This document shows positions 1-6,869 of a DNA stretch of 9,001 nucleotides, piece after piece. Under the pieces are notes generated by a model, which made no database searches, was not told the DNA's origin, and worked only from the letters and a program-made list of their open reading frames with translations. The number at the start of each line of letters is the position of its first letter. Within the stretch, counting starts at the first letter, position 1. The stretch covers positions 1 to 9,001 of the forward strand of contig CAYYEM010000057.1 in assembly GCA_964470915.1 (NCBI GenBank), read 5' to 3'. The stretch is from CAYPXN01 sp964470915 (lineage in GTDB: Bacteria; UBA10199; JADFYH01). A program made the position numbers and the translations under genes.

Positions 1-634
1 GATGTTTTCCGCCACTATGCCCGACAGCATCGAACGACTTGCCCAACAATTTTTAAAAGATCCACTTCGTATTGATATTTTACCCGAAAACAAAACTGCG
101 AGTGGCATTGATCATCGTTTGTATCTTGTTCAACCTGAAGATAAAAAGAAATGTCTACTTTCGCTCATCCATAATGAACTGGGATCTACCTTGGTATTTA
201 CTCAAACTAAAATGGATACAGATTGGATTTGCCGCGTATTGGAAGCAGAAGGTCAAGACGTTGCTCGCATACATTCTGATCGAACCCAAAAAGAGCGCAC
301 ACATGCTTTGCAAGGTTTTCGTGAAGGCGCTCACCGTATTCTGGTTGCCACAGCGATTGCTTCACGAGGCATTGATGTGCCAGATATTCAACATGTCATT
401 AATTTTGAAATTCCAGATACGGTAGAAGAATATATCCACCGCGCAGGCCGAACTGCCCGTGCGAACGCCTTGGGAGTTGTTTCAACAATTGCGACTTGGG
501 CAGAAACTTTGAAGGTAAAAGATTTTGAAAAACACTTGGGTTTTGAACTTCCTCGTTGCAATACCCCAGGCGTAGAAGCCTACGTCGAAATGCAAATCAA
601 ACCCTTTGGACGAAGTGGTCGAAGAAGACGTTAG
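1..634 (+). CDS. DEAD-box RNA helicase, C-terminal part (5' end outside window)
   Basis: This is the last 210 codons of an ATP-dependent RNA helicase. The window opens inside the gene, so the ATG at base 2 is an internal Met and not the start. The fragment begins at motif III (SAT, residues 3-5 of the visible part), which couples ATP hydrolysis to unwinding, and then covers the whole second RecA-like domain: motif IV (VFTQTK, 65-70), the QxxR element (Q96, R99), motif V (ATAIASRGID, about 116-125) and motif VI (HRAGRTAR, 146-153) with its arginines intact. Motif V is usually ATDxAARGxD, so the D-to-A change is a small deviation. After the core only about 55 residues remain, ending in a short basic tail (SGRRRR) that may help bind RNA. 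The layout resembles RhlE-type helicases of ribosome assembly or cold adaptation; the exact paralogue cannot be set without the N-terminus. The stop lies 4 bp from the stop of the convergent gene. Confidence 0.93.
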   Translation, partial: MFSATMPDSIERLAQQFLKDPLRIDILPENKTASGIDHRLYLVQPEDKKKCLLSLIHNELGSTLVFTQTKMDTDWICRVLEAEGQDVARIHSDRTQKERTHALQGFREGAHRILVATAIASRGIDVPDIQHVINFEIPDTVEEYIHRAGRTARANALGVVSTIATWAETLKVKDFEKHLGFELPRCNTPGVEAYVEMQIKPFGRSGRRRR

Positions 635-638
635 AAGC

Positions 639-2171
639 TTAATCTATCCTCAGGTTTAATCTCCCTACTTTTCTATCACGTTGAATTCGGTTTTGCCTCA
701 TTCTTGCTAAAACTTCAGCGGCACTCACACAGCCAAACTCTCTCGCTTTTGCTAAGAGAACTAAAAGTGCCACACTTTTAAAGTCTCTTGCTCTCTGCTC
801 ATAAATAGACAAATCCATCTTTTTGAAAAGTTTCAGATTTTTTACAGGTCTCGCTAATAACTCTTCTAAAGCAAGCCAATCGCCTCTTTCCGCTCTTACA
901 CTTAACTCGGCCTGATACTGAACCTCAGAGTCTGAAGGAGTAAAAAGAAACTTCTTGGCCTGTCGATTATCATACCTTGCTAAGAGTTTTAAGGCTTCCA
1001 TCCATTCATGTGTTTGATTGGGCTCCTTAAACCAGGATTCGATATCGAGCTGGGGAAGATCTCGACGAACTTTTTGCACAAACAAGTTTAATAAGCTTCT
1101 TTCTTTATTTTCTCTAGATAATCTTTTTTCACGATCTGATAAGGCAAGAACTACTTTATATTTACTTTCTGCGACTACTAATAAAGCTTCATAAAATTTT
1201 CCATAACCAAAATTTGCTAAATCAACAAAAGCATCCAGAGTCGATTGATCTGAATATTCAAAAAGCACATCACTTAACTGAACTACACCCAATTCTTTTA
1301 AAAAATCTAGTGCTATAGGATTTTTAATCTTTAATCTTGCTTCATCCGCTGCTCTTTGAACTAGAATTTCTAGCGCTTCTCTGTGATTTTTTTGACCCAG
1401 TGAAATAAATCGTTCCAAGGCCCAAGCTCGCCCCTGCAATGCATGATATTTATATGGATTCAACCAAAGAAATCTAGGACCTTTAGAAGAGTTGCTGCCC
1501 ATTAAAGGAAATGAAAGTTCGTGAGAGGGCTGCAAAAGCTTAGGCAAAGAACTTGCTTTTCGAACTTGCAATCTTAGATCAAGAGATCTTTCTAAATGTT
1601 GAAATCTATTTCCTGTAGCGACAGAAACCAGACTCGTCCCCGCTGACAACGCCAGGTTCGTAGCAGCGGCATGAAAGAATTGTTCAGGCAAACTTCCCTC
1701 AGGGGCATGGGTAAGATGGAGCGCATAAGTCATCTGATGCGCAGCTACAAGCCCCGCATCTTGAGTGAAATGAGTCAGCAGTGGATTTTTATTTTCACCC
1801 CATTTACCAAATGCTTTGAGAGTTGCAAAAGCAACATAGTCAGCAATAAAATCATTTCTTGAAAAAAGCTCACTAAATTTAGATTTTTGATCATGTGCCA
1901 AAAGCTGATGGGTTCCTCGAAATGCTGTCACCTCTCCAAATAAGGCAAATGCGGGGGATAACACTCGGCCTTCAGCTGGCAAAACACTCAAGAGAGCTAG
2001 ATTTCCTGCACGATAAGCTAAACCACCTGCTACCATGGCGCATAGATTTCTCCAATCTGACGCTTGAGCAGAAAATTGAGAGTAAATTTGATCAATTTTG
2101 ATTTGTGTATCTGATAGTCCGCTGTGAGCAAAAGAATGCCCCAACATCGCACGACGCAATAAAAAATCCAT
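639..2171 (-). CDS. Hypothetical protein, 510 aa, helical, no recognised family
   Basis: I do not recognise this protein. The ATG start is supported by a good Shine-Dalgarno (AGGGGG, 4 nt upstream) and the frame is long and uninterrupted. No signal peptide is evident. Residues 1-40 are polar. Residues about 43-64 and 69-84 are Gly/Ala/Leu-rich and hydrophobic, and could be buried helices or membrane-associated segments. Residues 107-200 form a second Ala- and His-rich block with D138, H145, E163 and H167 on predicted helices, a spacing that could place a metal site, though this is only inference. From about 240 to the end the protein is almost entirely charged, amphipathic helix with few Gly or Pro, as in alpha-solenoid (HEAT/TPR-like) folds, but no clear repeat unit can be read. 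The C-terminus is basic. It lies 110 bp downstream of slyD on the same strand and may be read through from it. Function unknown. Confidence 0.85.
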   Translation of the reverse strand: MDFLLRRAMLGHSFAHSGLSDTQIKIDQIYSQFSAQASDWRNLCAMVAGGLAYRAGNLALLSVLPAEGRVLSPAFALFGEVTAFRGTHQLLAHDQKSKFSELFSRNDFIADYVAFATLKAFGKWGENKNPLLTHFTQDAGLVAAHQMTYALHLTHAPEGSLPEQFFHAAATNLALSAGTSLVSVATGNRFQHLERSLDLRLQVRKASSLPKLLQPSHELSFPLMGSNSSKGPRFLWLNPYKYHALQGRAWALERFISLGQKNHREALEILVQRAADEARLKIKNPIALDFLKELGVVQLSDVLFEYSDQSTLDAFVDLANFGYGKFYEALLVVAESKYKVVLALSDREKRLSRENKERSLLNLFVQKVRRDLPQLDIESWFKEPNQTHEWMEALKLLARYDNRQAKKFLFTPSDSEVQYQAELSVRAERGDWLALEELLARPVKNLKLFKKMDLSIYEQRARDFKSVALLVLLAKAREFGCVSAAEVLARMRQNRIQRDRKVGRLNLRID

Positions 2172-2175
2172 TATG

Positions 2176-2181
2176 CCCCCT
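2176..2181 (-). promoter_or_regulatory. Shine-Dalgarno of the 510-aa protein gene
   Basis: AGGGGG on the minus strand, 4 nt before the ATG at 2171, within a longer purine run (GAAGAAGGGGG). It supports the chosen start. Confidence 0.65.
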
Positions 2182-2281
2182 TCTTCAAAGTCGCTATAGC
2201 AGCTTTATCGGGGCTTTTGGAAAAAAGTTGTGGGGAGGAGACTTAAAAAAATAATGAAATCGAAGTGTTAAAAACCTAAAA

Positions 2282-2749
2282 TCAATGCGCTCCACCAGGA
2301 CCATGCACATGACCATGGCTTAATTCTTCAGCTGTCGCTTCGCGAGTTTCGACGATTTCTACATCAAAGCTCAAATCCACGCCCGCTAAAGGATGATTCG
2401 CATCTAAAGTCACTTCTTGTAAATTTACATCTACGACGCGAAAAGGATGTGCGTTGGGATCTTCAGAAGATTGAAACTCATCTCCAACCTGAATTTCACC
2501 TTCAGGAAAATTTTGACGTGGCACTTTTACCACATAGCGTTCATCTCGTTCACCATAGGCTTCAGCGGCAGCTACCTTCACATTTTGTTTGTCACCTTTT
2601 TTCAGAGTCGTAATTACTTTTTCTAAACCAGGAATAATTTGACCTACTCCTTCCATAAAAGTAAGCGGGGCATTACCTTGAGATGAATCGAGTTGCTTGC
2701 CCGATTTGTCAGTTAAATTATAATGAAATGACACTACTCTTTTAGACAT
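2282..2749 (-). CDS. slyD: FKBP-type peptidyl-prolyl cis-trans isomerase SlyD
   Basis: A cytoplasmic prolyl isomerase and folding chaperone of the SlyD branch of FKBPs. The split FKBP domain is visible: the N-terminal half carries the D-x-x-G-x-x-L-D-S pattern (14-22) and GQIIPGLEKVITTLKKGD (36-53), followed by AYGERDE (64-70). The chaperone 'insert-in-flap' domain occupies about 70-120, and the SlyD signature LDANHPLAG (115-123) leads back into the last FKBP strand. The C-terminus is a short His-rich tail (H145, H147, H149, H155). It is much shorter than the long metal-binding tail of the 196-residue E. coli SlyD, so nickel binding, if any, would be weaker; that is inference. The start is fixed by AGGAG 6 nt upstream. 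The gene lies 115 bp after the RND exporter and 110 bp before the unknown gene, all on the minus strand. Its leader holds a long inverted repeat. Confidence 0.93.
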   Translation of the reverse strand: MSKRVVSFHYNLTDKSGKQLDSSQGNAPLTFMEGVGQIIPGLEKVITTLKKGDKQNVKVAAAEAYGERDERYVVKVPRQNFPEGEIQVGDEFQSSEDPNAHPFRVVDVNLQEVTLDANHPLAGVDLSFDVEIVETREATAEELSHGHVHGPGGAH

Positions 2750-2755
2750 AAAAAA

Positions 2756-2760
2756 CTCCT
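2756..2760 (-). promoter_or_regulatory. Shine-Dalgarno of slyD
   Basis: AGGAG on the minus strand with a 6-nt spacer to the ATG at 2749. It is a near-consensus site and lies 5 nt beyond the end of the leader stem-loop, so it would stay exposed when the stem is formed. Confidence 0.8.
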
Positions 2761-2765
2761 TTTAT

Positions 2766-2827
2766 GATAACCAAAAAGGGCTTGCGTCACCCTAAAACTG
2801 AATGAAGTCTCTTCCCTAATGGTTATC
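2766..2827 (-). promoter_or_regulatory. Inverted repeat / stem-loop in the slyD leader
   Basis: GATAACCA (2766-2773) and TGGTTATC (2820-2827) are perfect 8-bp inverted arms. After a small internal loop (3 and 2 nt), AGGG (2777-2780) pairs with CCCT (2814-2817), giving 12 pairs around a 33-nt loop. A second CCCT at 2790-2793 could pair with the same AGGG instead, so two alternative folds exist. Read on the minus strand, the alternative is a very weak hairpin followed by five T residues. The structure sits between the stop of the exporter gene and the slyD ribosome binding site. It may be a structured 5' leader, an mRNA stabiliser, or a DNA operator. No known riboswitch class or CIRCE element is recognised. 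Confidence 0.5.
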
Positions 2828-2831
2828 GCTT

Positions 2832-2863
2832 ATTTTAAATTTAATTAGCTTTTCCAATATCAA
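2832..2863 (-). promoter_or_regulatory. Possible slyD promoter (weak)
   Basis: On the minus strand, TTGATA (2858-2863) is followed after 18 nt by TTTAAA (2834-2839), overlapped by TAAAAT (2832-2837), a five-of-six match to the -10 consensus but at a 20-nt spacing. Transcription would begin near 2825-2828, at the first arm of the leader inverted repeat. The upstream hexamer begins 1 nt past the exporter stop codon. The AT-rich setting makes chance matches likely. Confidence 0.3.
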
Positions 2864-2864
2864 A

Positions 2865-5276
2865 CTACAAGGTGTTTTTTAGAGGCTTGATTTTTCGCCA
2901 TTCGGAATACTGAAGAATCATCGGCATAAATATTAAAGTAGAAATCAAACATGTCGCGAGACCAATGCAAGCTACCACTCCCATCGACTTCAAACCTCCG
3001 TGATGGCAAAAAAGCAATCCAATAAAACCTGCCGCATTGGTGAGCGAAGCCAACAAAGCAGAAACCCCTGTGCTAGATAAAACCTTTGCAAGAGAACCTT
3101 TTCCTAATTCTTCATAGCGATGATAAATATGAATAGAATTATCAATGCTCATCCCCATGACAGAAGGAATAAGAACCATATTATAAAGGTTCAATTTGAT
3201 ATCCGTTAAAAACATCACTCCAAAAACCCAAAAAACTCCCGCTAAAATTGAAAACATCACGAGGGATGTTTTCTTCAAACTTTTAAAATCTAAAAATACA
3301 AAAAAGAAAATACAGGCCAATGAAATAGCGAGCACTTTTTTTGAATCCCTAAACATGGTACGTAATACTTCTCCATAAACAATCGCATCGCTTGATGGAT
3401 GGTACAACTGCTCCCCTACTTTCAATTCACCTATTTCTTTTGCAAAGGCCATAGCATTACGGCCATCATCTAATTCTAGGTGGGGTTTGGCATTAATGAA
3501 AAAAAGCTTTCCGGGAATATTCTTTTTCCCTTCAAAAAACTCTTCCAATTCCGGAGGAATATCACTGCGCTGCATAAATGCTGTTTGGTTTAATGCGTCT
3601 TTAAAACGATCCAAATCTTTTTTCTTTTCATCTTTCACAAGCTTAATACTGTCATCTGCCAAAAGTTTTTTAATATCTTCGATCACCTTCATTTTTTCAG
3701 GCTGACTTTCAGGCACTAAACTGTAGTAAGAACGAGATGTATCAATCACCGTATTGGGATTTTTTTTCTTTTGATCTTCCAATGCCTGTTCAAGAGCTTT
3801 CGCTTCTTCTTCGCTGTAAACCAGTAAAGCTGCGGGATTATTCACTCGCTTACCGCTAGTCTCACGTTGTTTTTTCTTGGCAATCCGCATTTGAGGATCA
3901 TCTGCGCGGATTTTTTTTGAATTATATTCGAAAGGAACCCAAGGAAGCACCGCAATAGAAAACAAAGTAGCTATGCCAAAAATCACCAACAATGTTTTTA
4001 CAAAAGTTGGGCTTGGAGAAAAATTCCATTTCCACTCATGAATTTCCTGTTTTACTTTGAGCAAATGACACTTTTCAGCCAAAATCAAAAGAGCTGGAAA
4101 AAAGGTAAAATAAAGTAAAAACAGGGTCCATAAGCCCAAACCCGAGATTAAACCAAATTCACTAAATCCTCTGAAATCACTGAACAGAAGCAGTAAAAAT
4201 GTTACAGCCAAGGAGGCAACTGAAGTAAGCACAGCGGGTCCATGAAAAACATACAAATCAAGCAAAGACTCCGACATACTCATCCCTTCATGTCGTTTTT
4301 CATGATAACGTGTAAAAAGATGAATCCCTGTTTCCACTCCCAAGCCCCCTAAGATAGCAAAAAGAAAAGAAGTGGTTACATTCAGCTTAGGAACCCAAAT
4401 AGATGCTAAGGCCAAGCTCATAGGGATTCCTAAAACCAATGGAAAAAAAACCAGCAAAACATATTGCGGTTTTCGAAAGCGAAGCAGCAAAGGTAAAAAA
4501 ATCAAAATTCCTGCAATAATACCTGCGCGTTGCAGATCCTTTACCAAAGCGCGATACTCTATTACACGACTGGCACCGATCACATAAGCTTTTAAGCTAG
4601 GGTCATAAGATGCAAGATTCGAATGATGAATCACAGATTCAAAATTATCCTGCAGTTTCGATAGTCCACTAAGATTTAGATCTTTTTCACGAGGTTCTAT
4701 ATAAAGAGTGAAAATTTTTCCATTCGGGCTGACATAATATTGACTTTCTGTTCCTTCGCTATATTCACCTCTATATTTTTTTTCGAGGTCTCTAAAATCA
4801 AGCTCTTCGGAATCTTCCCCTTCTTCAAAATCAACATAAAAAGCTCCTAGCTTAGTGTGCTGAATTTTTTTGTCTACGCGATGCCGTATTGTGATTAAAT
4901 CCTCTAAATCTAGAAACAAAAGTTTGTATTTATCAAAAAAGTGATAGCCCAGCTTTTTATCTTCCACTTTTCCCACAGCAGGATCTTTGAGAAGTTGATT
5001 TTTCAAATCCTCCATGAAGCGTTTTGTATTCTCGGGATTCTCCGATTCTAAAACCAAGGCAAAGCGAGTCTTGTTTTCAATTTTGTCACGAATTTTTAAT
5101 AAACTTTGAACACTAGGATAATCAGGAGGCAAAAGATCAACTGCATCTGTTGAAATATGTTTCAGCAGATAAATCATCTTGGGTAAACTCAAGGCGCCCA
5201 AAGCCAAACCCAAGATAAAAACAAGAGGATAAATCTTTAAAAGAATTCCCACCCAAATTTTGAATAGTTTTTGCAC
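2865..5276 (-). CDS. MMPL/RND-superfamily inner-membrane exporter, 803 aa
   Basis: An RND-superfamily permease of the MMPL / HpnN-like type, expected to use the proton gradient to move lipids or other hydrophobic molecules from the inner membrane. It shows the duplicated 6+6 helix plan: TM1 about 10-34, a large periplasmic domain to 245, TM2-6 at about 251-266, 272-292, 298-320, 347-365 and 374-400, a short cytoplasmic linker, TM7 at 425-446, a second periplasmic domain to 645, then TM8-12 at about 648-663, 671-690, 695-716, 738-758 and 763-787. The paired motifs are GLGVETGIH in TM4 and GMSIDNSIH in TM10; the usual Asp is Glu (E315) in the first half and Asp (D712) in the second. The start is GTG: an in-frame TAA lies only two codons upstream, and a later start would remove TM1. 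No Shine-Dalgarno is present. No membrane-fusion or outer-membrane partner and no hopanoid genes lie nearby, so the substrate is unknown. Confidence 0.88.
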   Translation of the reverse strand: MQKLFKIWVGILLKIYPLVFILGLALGALSLPKMIYLLKHISTDAVDLLPPDYPSVQSLLKIRDKIENKTRFALVLESENPENTKRFMEDLKNQLLKDPAVGKVEDKKLGYHFFDKYKLLFLDLEDLITIRHRVDKKIQHTKLGAFYVDFEEGEDSEELDFRDLEKKYRGEYSEGTESQYYVSPNGKIFTLYIEPREKDLNLSGLSKLQDNFESVIHHSNLASYDPSLKAYVIGASRVIEYRALVKDLQRAGIIAGILIFLPLLLRFRKPQYVLLVFFPLVLGIPMSLALASIWVPKLNVTTSFLFAILGGLGVETGIHLFTRYHEKRHEGMSMSESLLDLYVFHGPAVLTSVASLAVTFLLLLFSDFRGFSEFGLISGLGLWTLFLLYFTFFPALLILAEKCHLLKVKQEIHEWKWNFSPSPTFVKTLLVIFGIATLFSIAVLPWVPFEYNSKKIRADDPQMRIAKKKQRETSGKRVNNPAALLVYSEEEAKALEQALEDQKKKNPNTVIDTSRSYYSLVPESQPEKMKVIEDIKKLLADDSIKLVKDEKKKDLDRFKDALNQTAFMQRSDIPPELEEFFEGKKNIPGKLFFINAKPHLELDDGRNAMAFAKEIGELKVGEQLYHPSSDAIVYGEVLRTMFRDSKKVLAISLACIFFFVFLDFKSLKKTSLVMFSILAGVFWVFGVMFLTDIKLNLYNMVLIPSVMGMSIDNSIHIYHRYEELGKGSLAKVLSSTGVSALLASLTNAAGFIGLLFCHHGGLKSMGVVACIGLATCLISTLIFMPMILQYSEWRKIKPLKNTL

Positions 5277-5434
5277 AAGAAATTATAGGCATAGAAAATT
5301 TCAAGAAAACTGGCAAATCTTTTTATCCTTTTCTTGCCTAATTTTTAACTTTCAATATTTTTTATAAATCATCAAAATAAGATATGTTTTTTATTCTTTG
5401 ACAAAGCCCTCAAGCTTTAGAAAAATTCATTCTT
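5277..5434. other. AT-rich divergent intergenic region
   Basis: A 158-bp spacer between the divergent exporter (-) and channel (+) genes. It is strongly AT-rich with T-runs and must hold both promoters. On the minus side a perfect TATAAT lies next to the exporter GTG. On the plus side a TTGACA (5398-5403) lacks a convincing -10 partner. A short inverted pair AAAGC/GCTTT (5403-5407, 5414-5418) is too small to interpret. No small gene is seen. Confidence 0.6.
5282..5287 (-). promoter_or_regulatory. TATAAT -10 box abutting the exporter GTG start
   Basis: A perfect TATAAT on the minus strand lies only 5 nt before the GTG at 5276, so a transcript from it would start at or within a base or two of the start codon. 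There is no convincing -35 hexamer at 16-18 nt (GTTTTC at 17 nt), and no Shine-Dalgarno precedes the gene. This fits a leaderless mRNA but could be a chance match in AT-rich DNA. Confidence 0.35.
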
Positions 5435-6160
5435 ATGAAACAATCTAAACAATTTACTGAGCATTTTTATCAAAGGAAATATTTTTACCTTTTTATTGCC
5501 TTGTTGCTTCCCTACTTATTTCACCCTTTCAAAGAAAGCGATATACTAGGCATTAGCACTCTGGATATTTCGTTTACTCTACTCATCTACGTAGGGATTT
5601 TTACAGTGGGCACACTCAAAAAAATCCCTTACACCTTACTCAGCATCGCTTTAGTCGGACAAGTTTTAACCTGGAGTAGTTACTACTTCCAAGGAGACGG
5701 ACTCAACATTGCGAGTAATGCAATGACGTGTATTTTTCTGATCTACATTGGGGGCATTTTATTACGTCGAATTATTTTAAACCAAGATGTCACTTCTAAC
5801 ACTATATTTGCGGCATTGTGTGTTTATTTAATCATGGCACTTGCTTGGGCATTTATTTACTCAATCATTGAATCGACTGTTCCGAATTCTTTTTACATGA
5901 ACCCTAAATTCTTCCCTGTGAGCGCAGATCATTCCTATCAATTTTCCGAACTGTATTATTTTATCTATTTCAGCTTTTGCACCATTACGACTATTGGATT
6001 TGGAGATATTATCCCTGCTGTGCCTCTCGCCAGAATGAGCGCCTCATTAGAAGCGATGGGAGGGCAACTCTATCTCATGGTGCTTGTCTCCAGATTGGTC
6101 AGCATGCACATTAATCGTCAAAACAGGCTTAGAAATACAGATTCAGATCAAAACAAATAA
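5435..6160 (+). CDS. Potassium-channel-like membrane protein (ion channel pore domain)
   Basis: A 241-residue inner-membrane protein ending in a single K+-channel pore module. Five hydrophobic helices come first (about 16-32, 43-60, 64-82, 94-112, 122-146), then an extracellular turn, a pore helix (about 172-184), the selectivity filter TTIGFGD (185-191) and a last helix (about 198-222). The filter matches the canonical TVGYGD with I for V and F for Y, both tolerated in known K+ channels, so K+ selectivity is likely but not proven. The helix count resembles six-helix channels, yet none of the first four helices carries the regular Arg/Lys ladder of a voltage sensor. The C-terminal tail is about 20 residues, with no RCK/TrkA or cyclic-nucleotide domain. 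The ATG is the only reasonable start (in-frame TGA at 5399, next Met at residue 97), but it has no clear Shine-Dalgarno. The stop lies 3 bp from the stop of the convergent pirin gene. Confidence 0.85.
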   Translation: MKQSKQFTEHFYQRKYFYLFIALLLPYLFHPFKESDILGISTLDISFTLLIYVGIFTVGTLKKIPYTLLSIALVGQVLTWSSYYFQGDGLNIASNAMTCIFLIYIGGILLRRIILNQDVTSNTIFAALCVYLIMALAWAFIYSIIESTVPNSFYMNPKFFPVSADHSYQFSELYYFIYFSFCTITTIGFGDIIPAVPLARMSASLEAMGGQLYLMVLVSRLVSMHINRQNRLRNTDSDQNK

Positions 6161-6162
6161 TA

Positions 6163-6202
6163 CTCAAGCCAAATCAAATAAAAGAAAGTGGCTTGGGCTT
6201 TT
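6163..6202 (+). terminator. Possible intrinsic terminator of the channel gene, inside the 3' end of the pirin gene
   Basis: CAAGCCA (6165-6171) and TGGCTTG (6189-6195) form a perfect 7-bp stem, extended to 9 bp by a T-G and a C-G pair (6163-6164 with 6196-6197), with a 17-nt loop and then C followed by TTTT (6199-6202). The stem begins 3 nt after the channel stop. It lies in the last codons of the convergent pirin gene. The long loop and short T-run make it weak. On the other strand the same stem is followed by a moderately T-rich stretch. Confidence 0.35.
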
Positions 6203-6856
6203 AGCTATCAAAGTAAGATTTTCATCTTCAGCAGAAAGCCCATCTCCTGCTTCAAGAATATTTCCATTTATATCCAGTTCTCCTTGAATGACTTGTAACC
6301 ACGCATATCTTTTATTTAAAATCTTCCATGAAAGCTTTTCACCTTTCTCTATATAAGATGCATATAAATTGATATCTTGATGAACGGTGACAGAGCCATC
6401 TCTACCATCGTGCGAGGCAACAAGTTTGAGTATGTTTTTCTTTTCATTCTCACTAAAACATTTCTGTTCATACCCGGGAGTCAAAGCTTGTTTTTCTGGT
6501 AAAATCCATATTTGTAAAAGATGAACTTCTTCTTTCGAATGATTAAATTCACTATGAGTCACTCCGGTCCCTGCGCTCATTCTTTGGACATCTCCGGGGT
6601 AAATGGTAGAACCATTTCCCATACTATCTCGATGTGAAAGCTCTCCAGATAAAACATAGGTAATAATTTCCATATTATTGTGAGGATGCGTTCCAAAACC
6701 TTTTTCTGCAGCAATTCGATCTTCATTAATCACTCTTAAAGACCGAAATCCCATCTGTTGTGGATCATAATATTCCCCAAAAGAAAAAGTATGATAAGTA
6801 TCAAGCCATCCAAAATTAAAATGGCCTCTTTCTCGAGAACGGCGTATTTTAATCAT
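6164..6856 (-). CDS. Pirin-family bicupin protein (YhhW-like, putative quercetinase)
   Basis: A 230-residue pirin-family protein, two cupin beta-barrels. The N-terminal cupin (about 12-120) has the family sequence RGHFNFGWLDTYHTFSFGEY (10-29) and all four expected metal ligands: H57 and H59 in THPHNNMEI, H101 and E103 in GTGVTHSEF. Known relatives such as E. coli YhhW and human pirin bind Fe or a similar metal, and YhhW has quercetin 2,3-dioxygenase activity in vitro; the natural substrate is generally unknown. The C-terminal cupin (about 130-230) lacks ligands, as usual. The start is the ATG at 6856, with GGAG 9 nt upstream. A TTG five codons further upstream is in frame but overlaps that GGAG and is rejected. 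The gene diverges from the P-type ATPase across 41 bp and converges on the channel gene with a 3-bp gap. Confidence 0.93.
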   Translation of the reverse strand: MIKIRRSRERGHFNFGWLDTYHTFSFGEYYDPQQMGFRSLRVINEDRIAAEKGFGTHPHNNMEIITYVLSGELSHRDSMGNGSTIYPGDVQRMSAGTGVTHSEFNHSKEEVHLLQIWILPEKQALTPGYEQKCFSENEKKNILKLVASHDGRDGSVTVHQDINLYASYIEKGEKLSWKILNKRYAWLQVIQGELDINGNILEAGDGLSAEDENLTLIAKSPSHFLLFDLA

Positions 6857-6865
6857 AATTATTTT

Positions 6866-6869
6866 CTCC
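6866..6869 (-). promoter_or_regulatory. Shine-Dalgarno deciding the pirin start
   Basis: GGAG on the minus strand with a 9-nt spacer to the ATG at 6856. A start at the upstream TTG (6869-6871) would put this motif inside the coding region and leave no ribosome binding site, so ATG is preferred. Confidence 0.75.

Noticed and set aside
1671..2101. Plus-strand open frames of 60-70 codons antisense to the unknown gene.
   Set aside because: No ribosome binding sites and no recognisable protein features; they are shadows of the long minus-strand gene.
2175..2214. GCCCC and GGGGC pairing that would hide the ribosome binding site of the 510-aa protein gene.
   Set aside because: Only five base pairs closing a 30-nt loop; too weak to claim translational control.
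2232..2271. GGGGAGGAG followed by ATG and a five-codon reading frame on the plus strand, in the gap between slyD and the unknown gene.
   Set aside because: The spacing (13 nt) is too long, the frame is only MKSKC, and it lies antisense between two minus-strand genes. Chance is the simpler explanation.
5398..5426. TTGACA followed after 17 nt by AAAAAT, as a promoter for the channel gene that would also give a leaderless transcript.
   Set aside because: The -35 is perfect, but the -10 matches at only four of six positions and lacks the key first T, so I do not call it a promoter.
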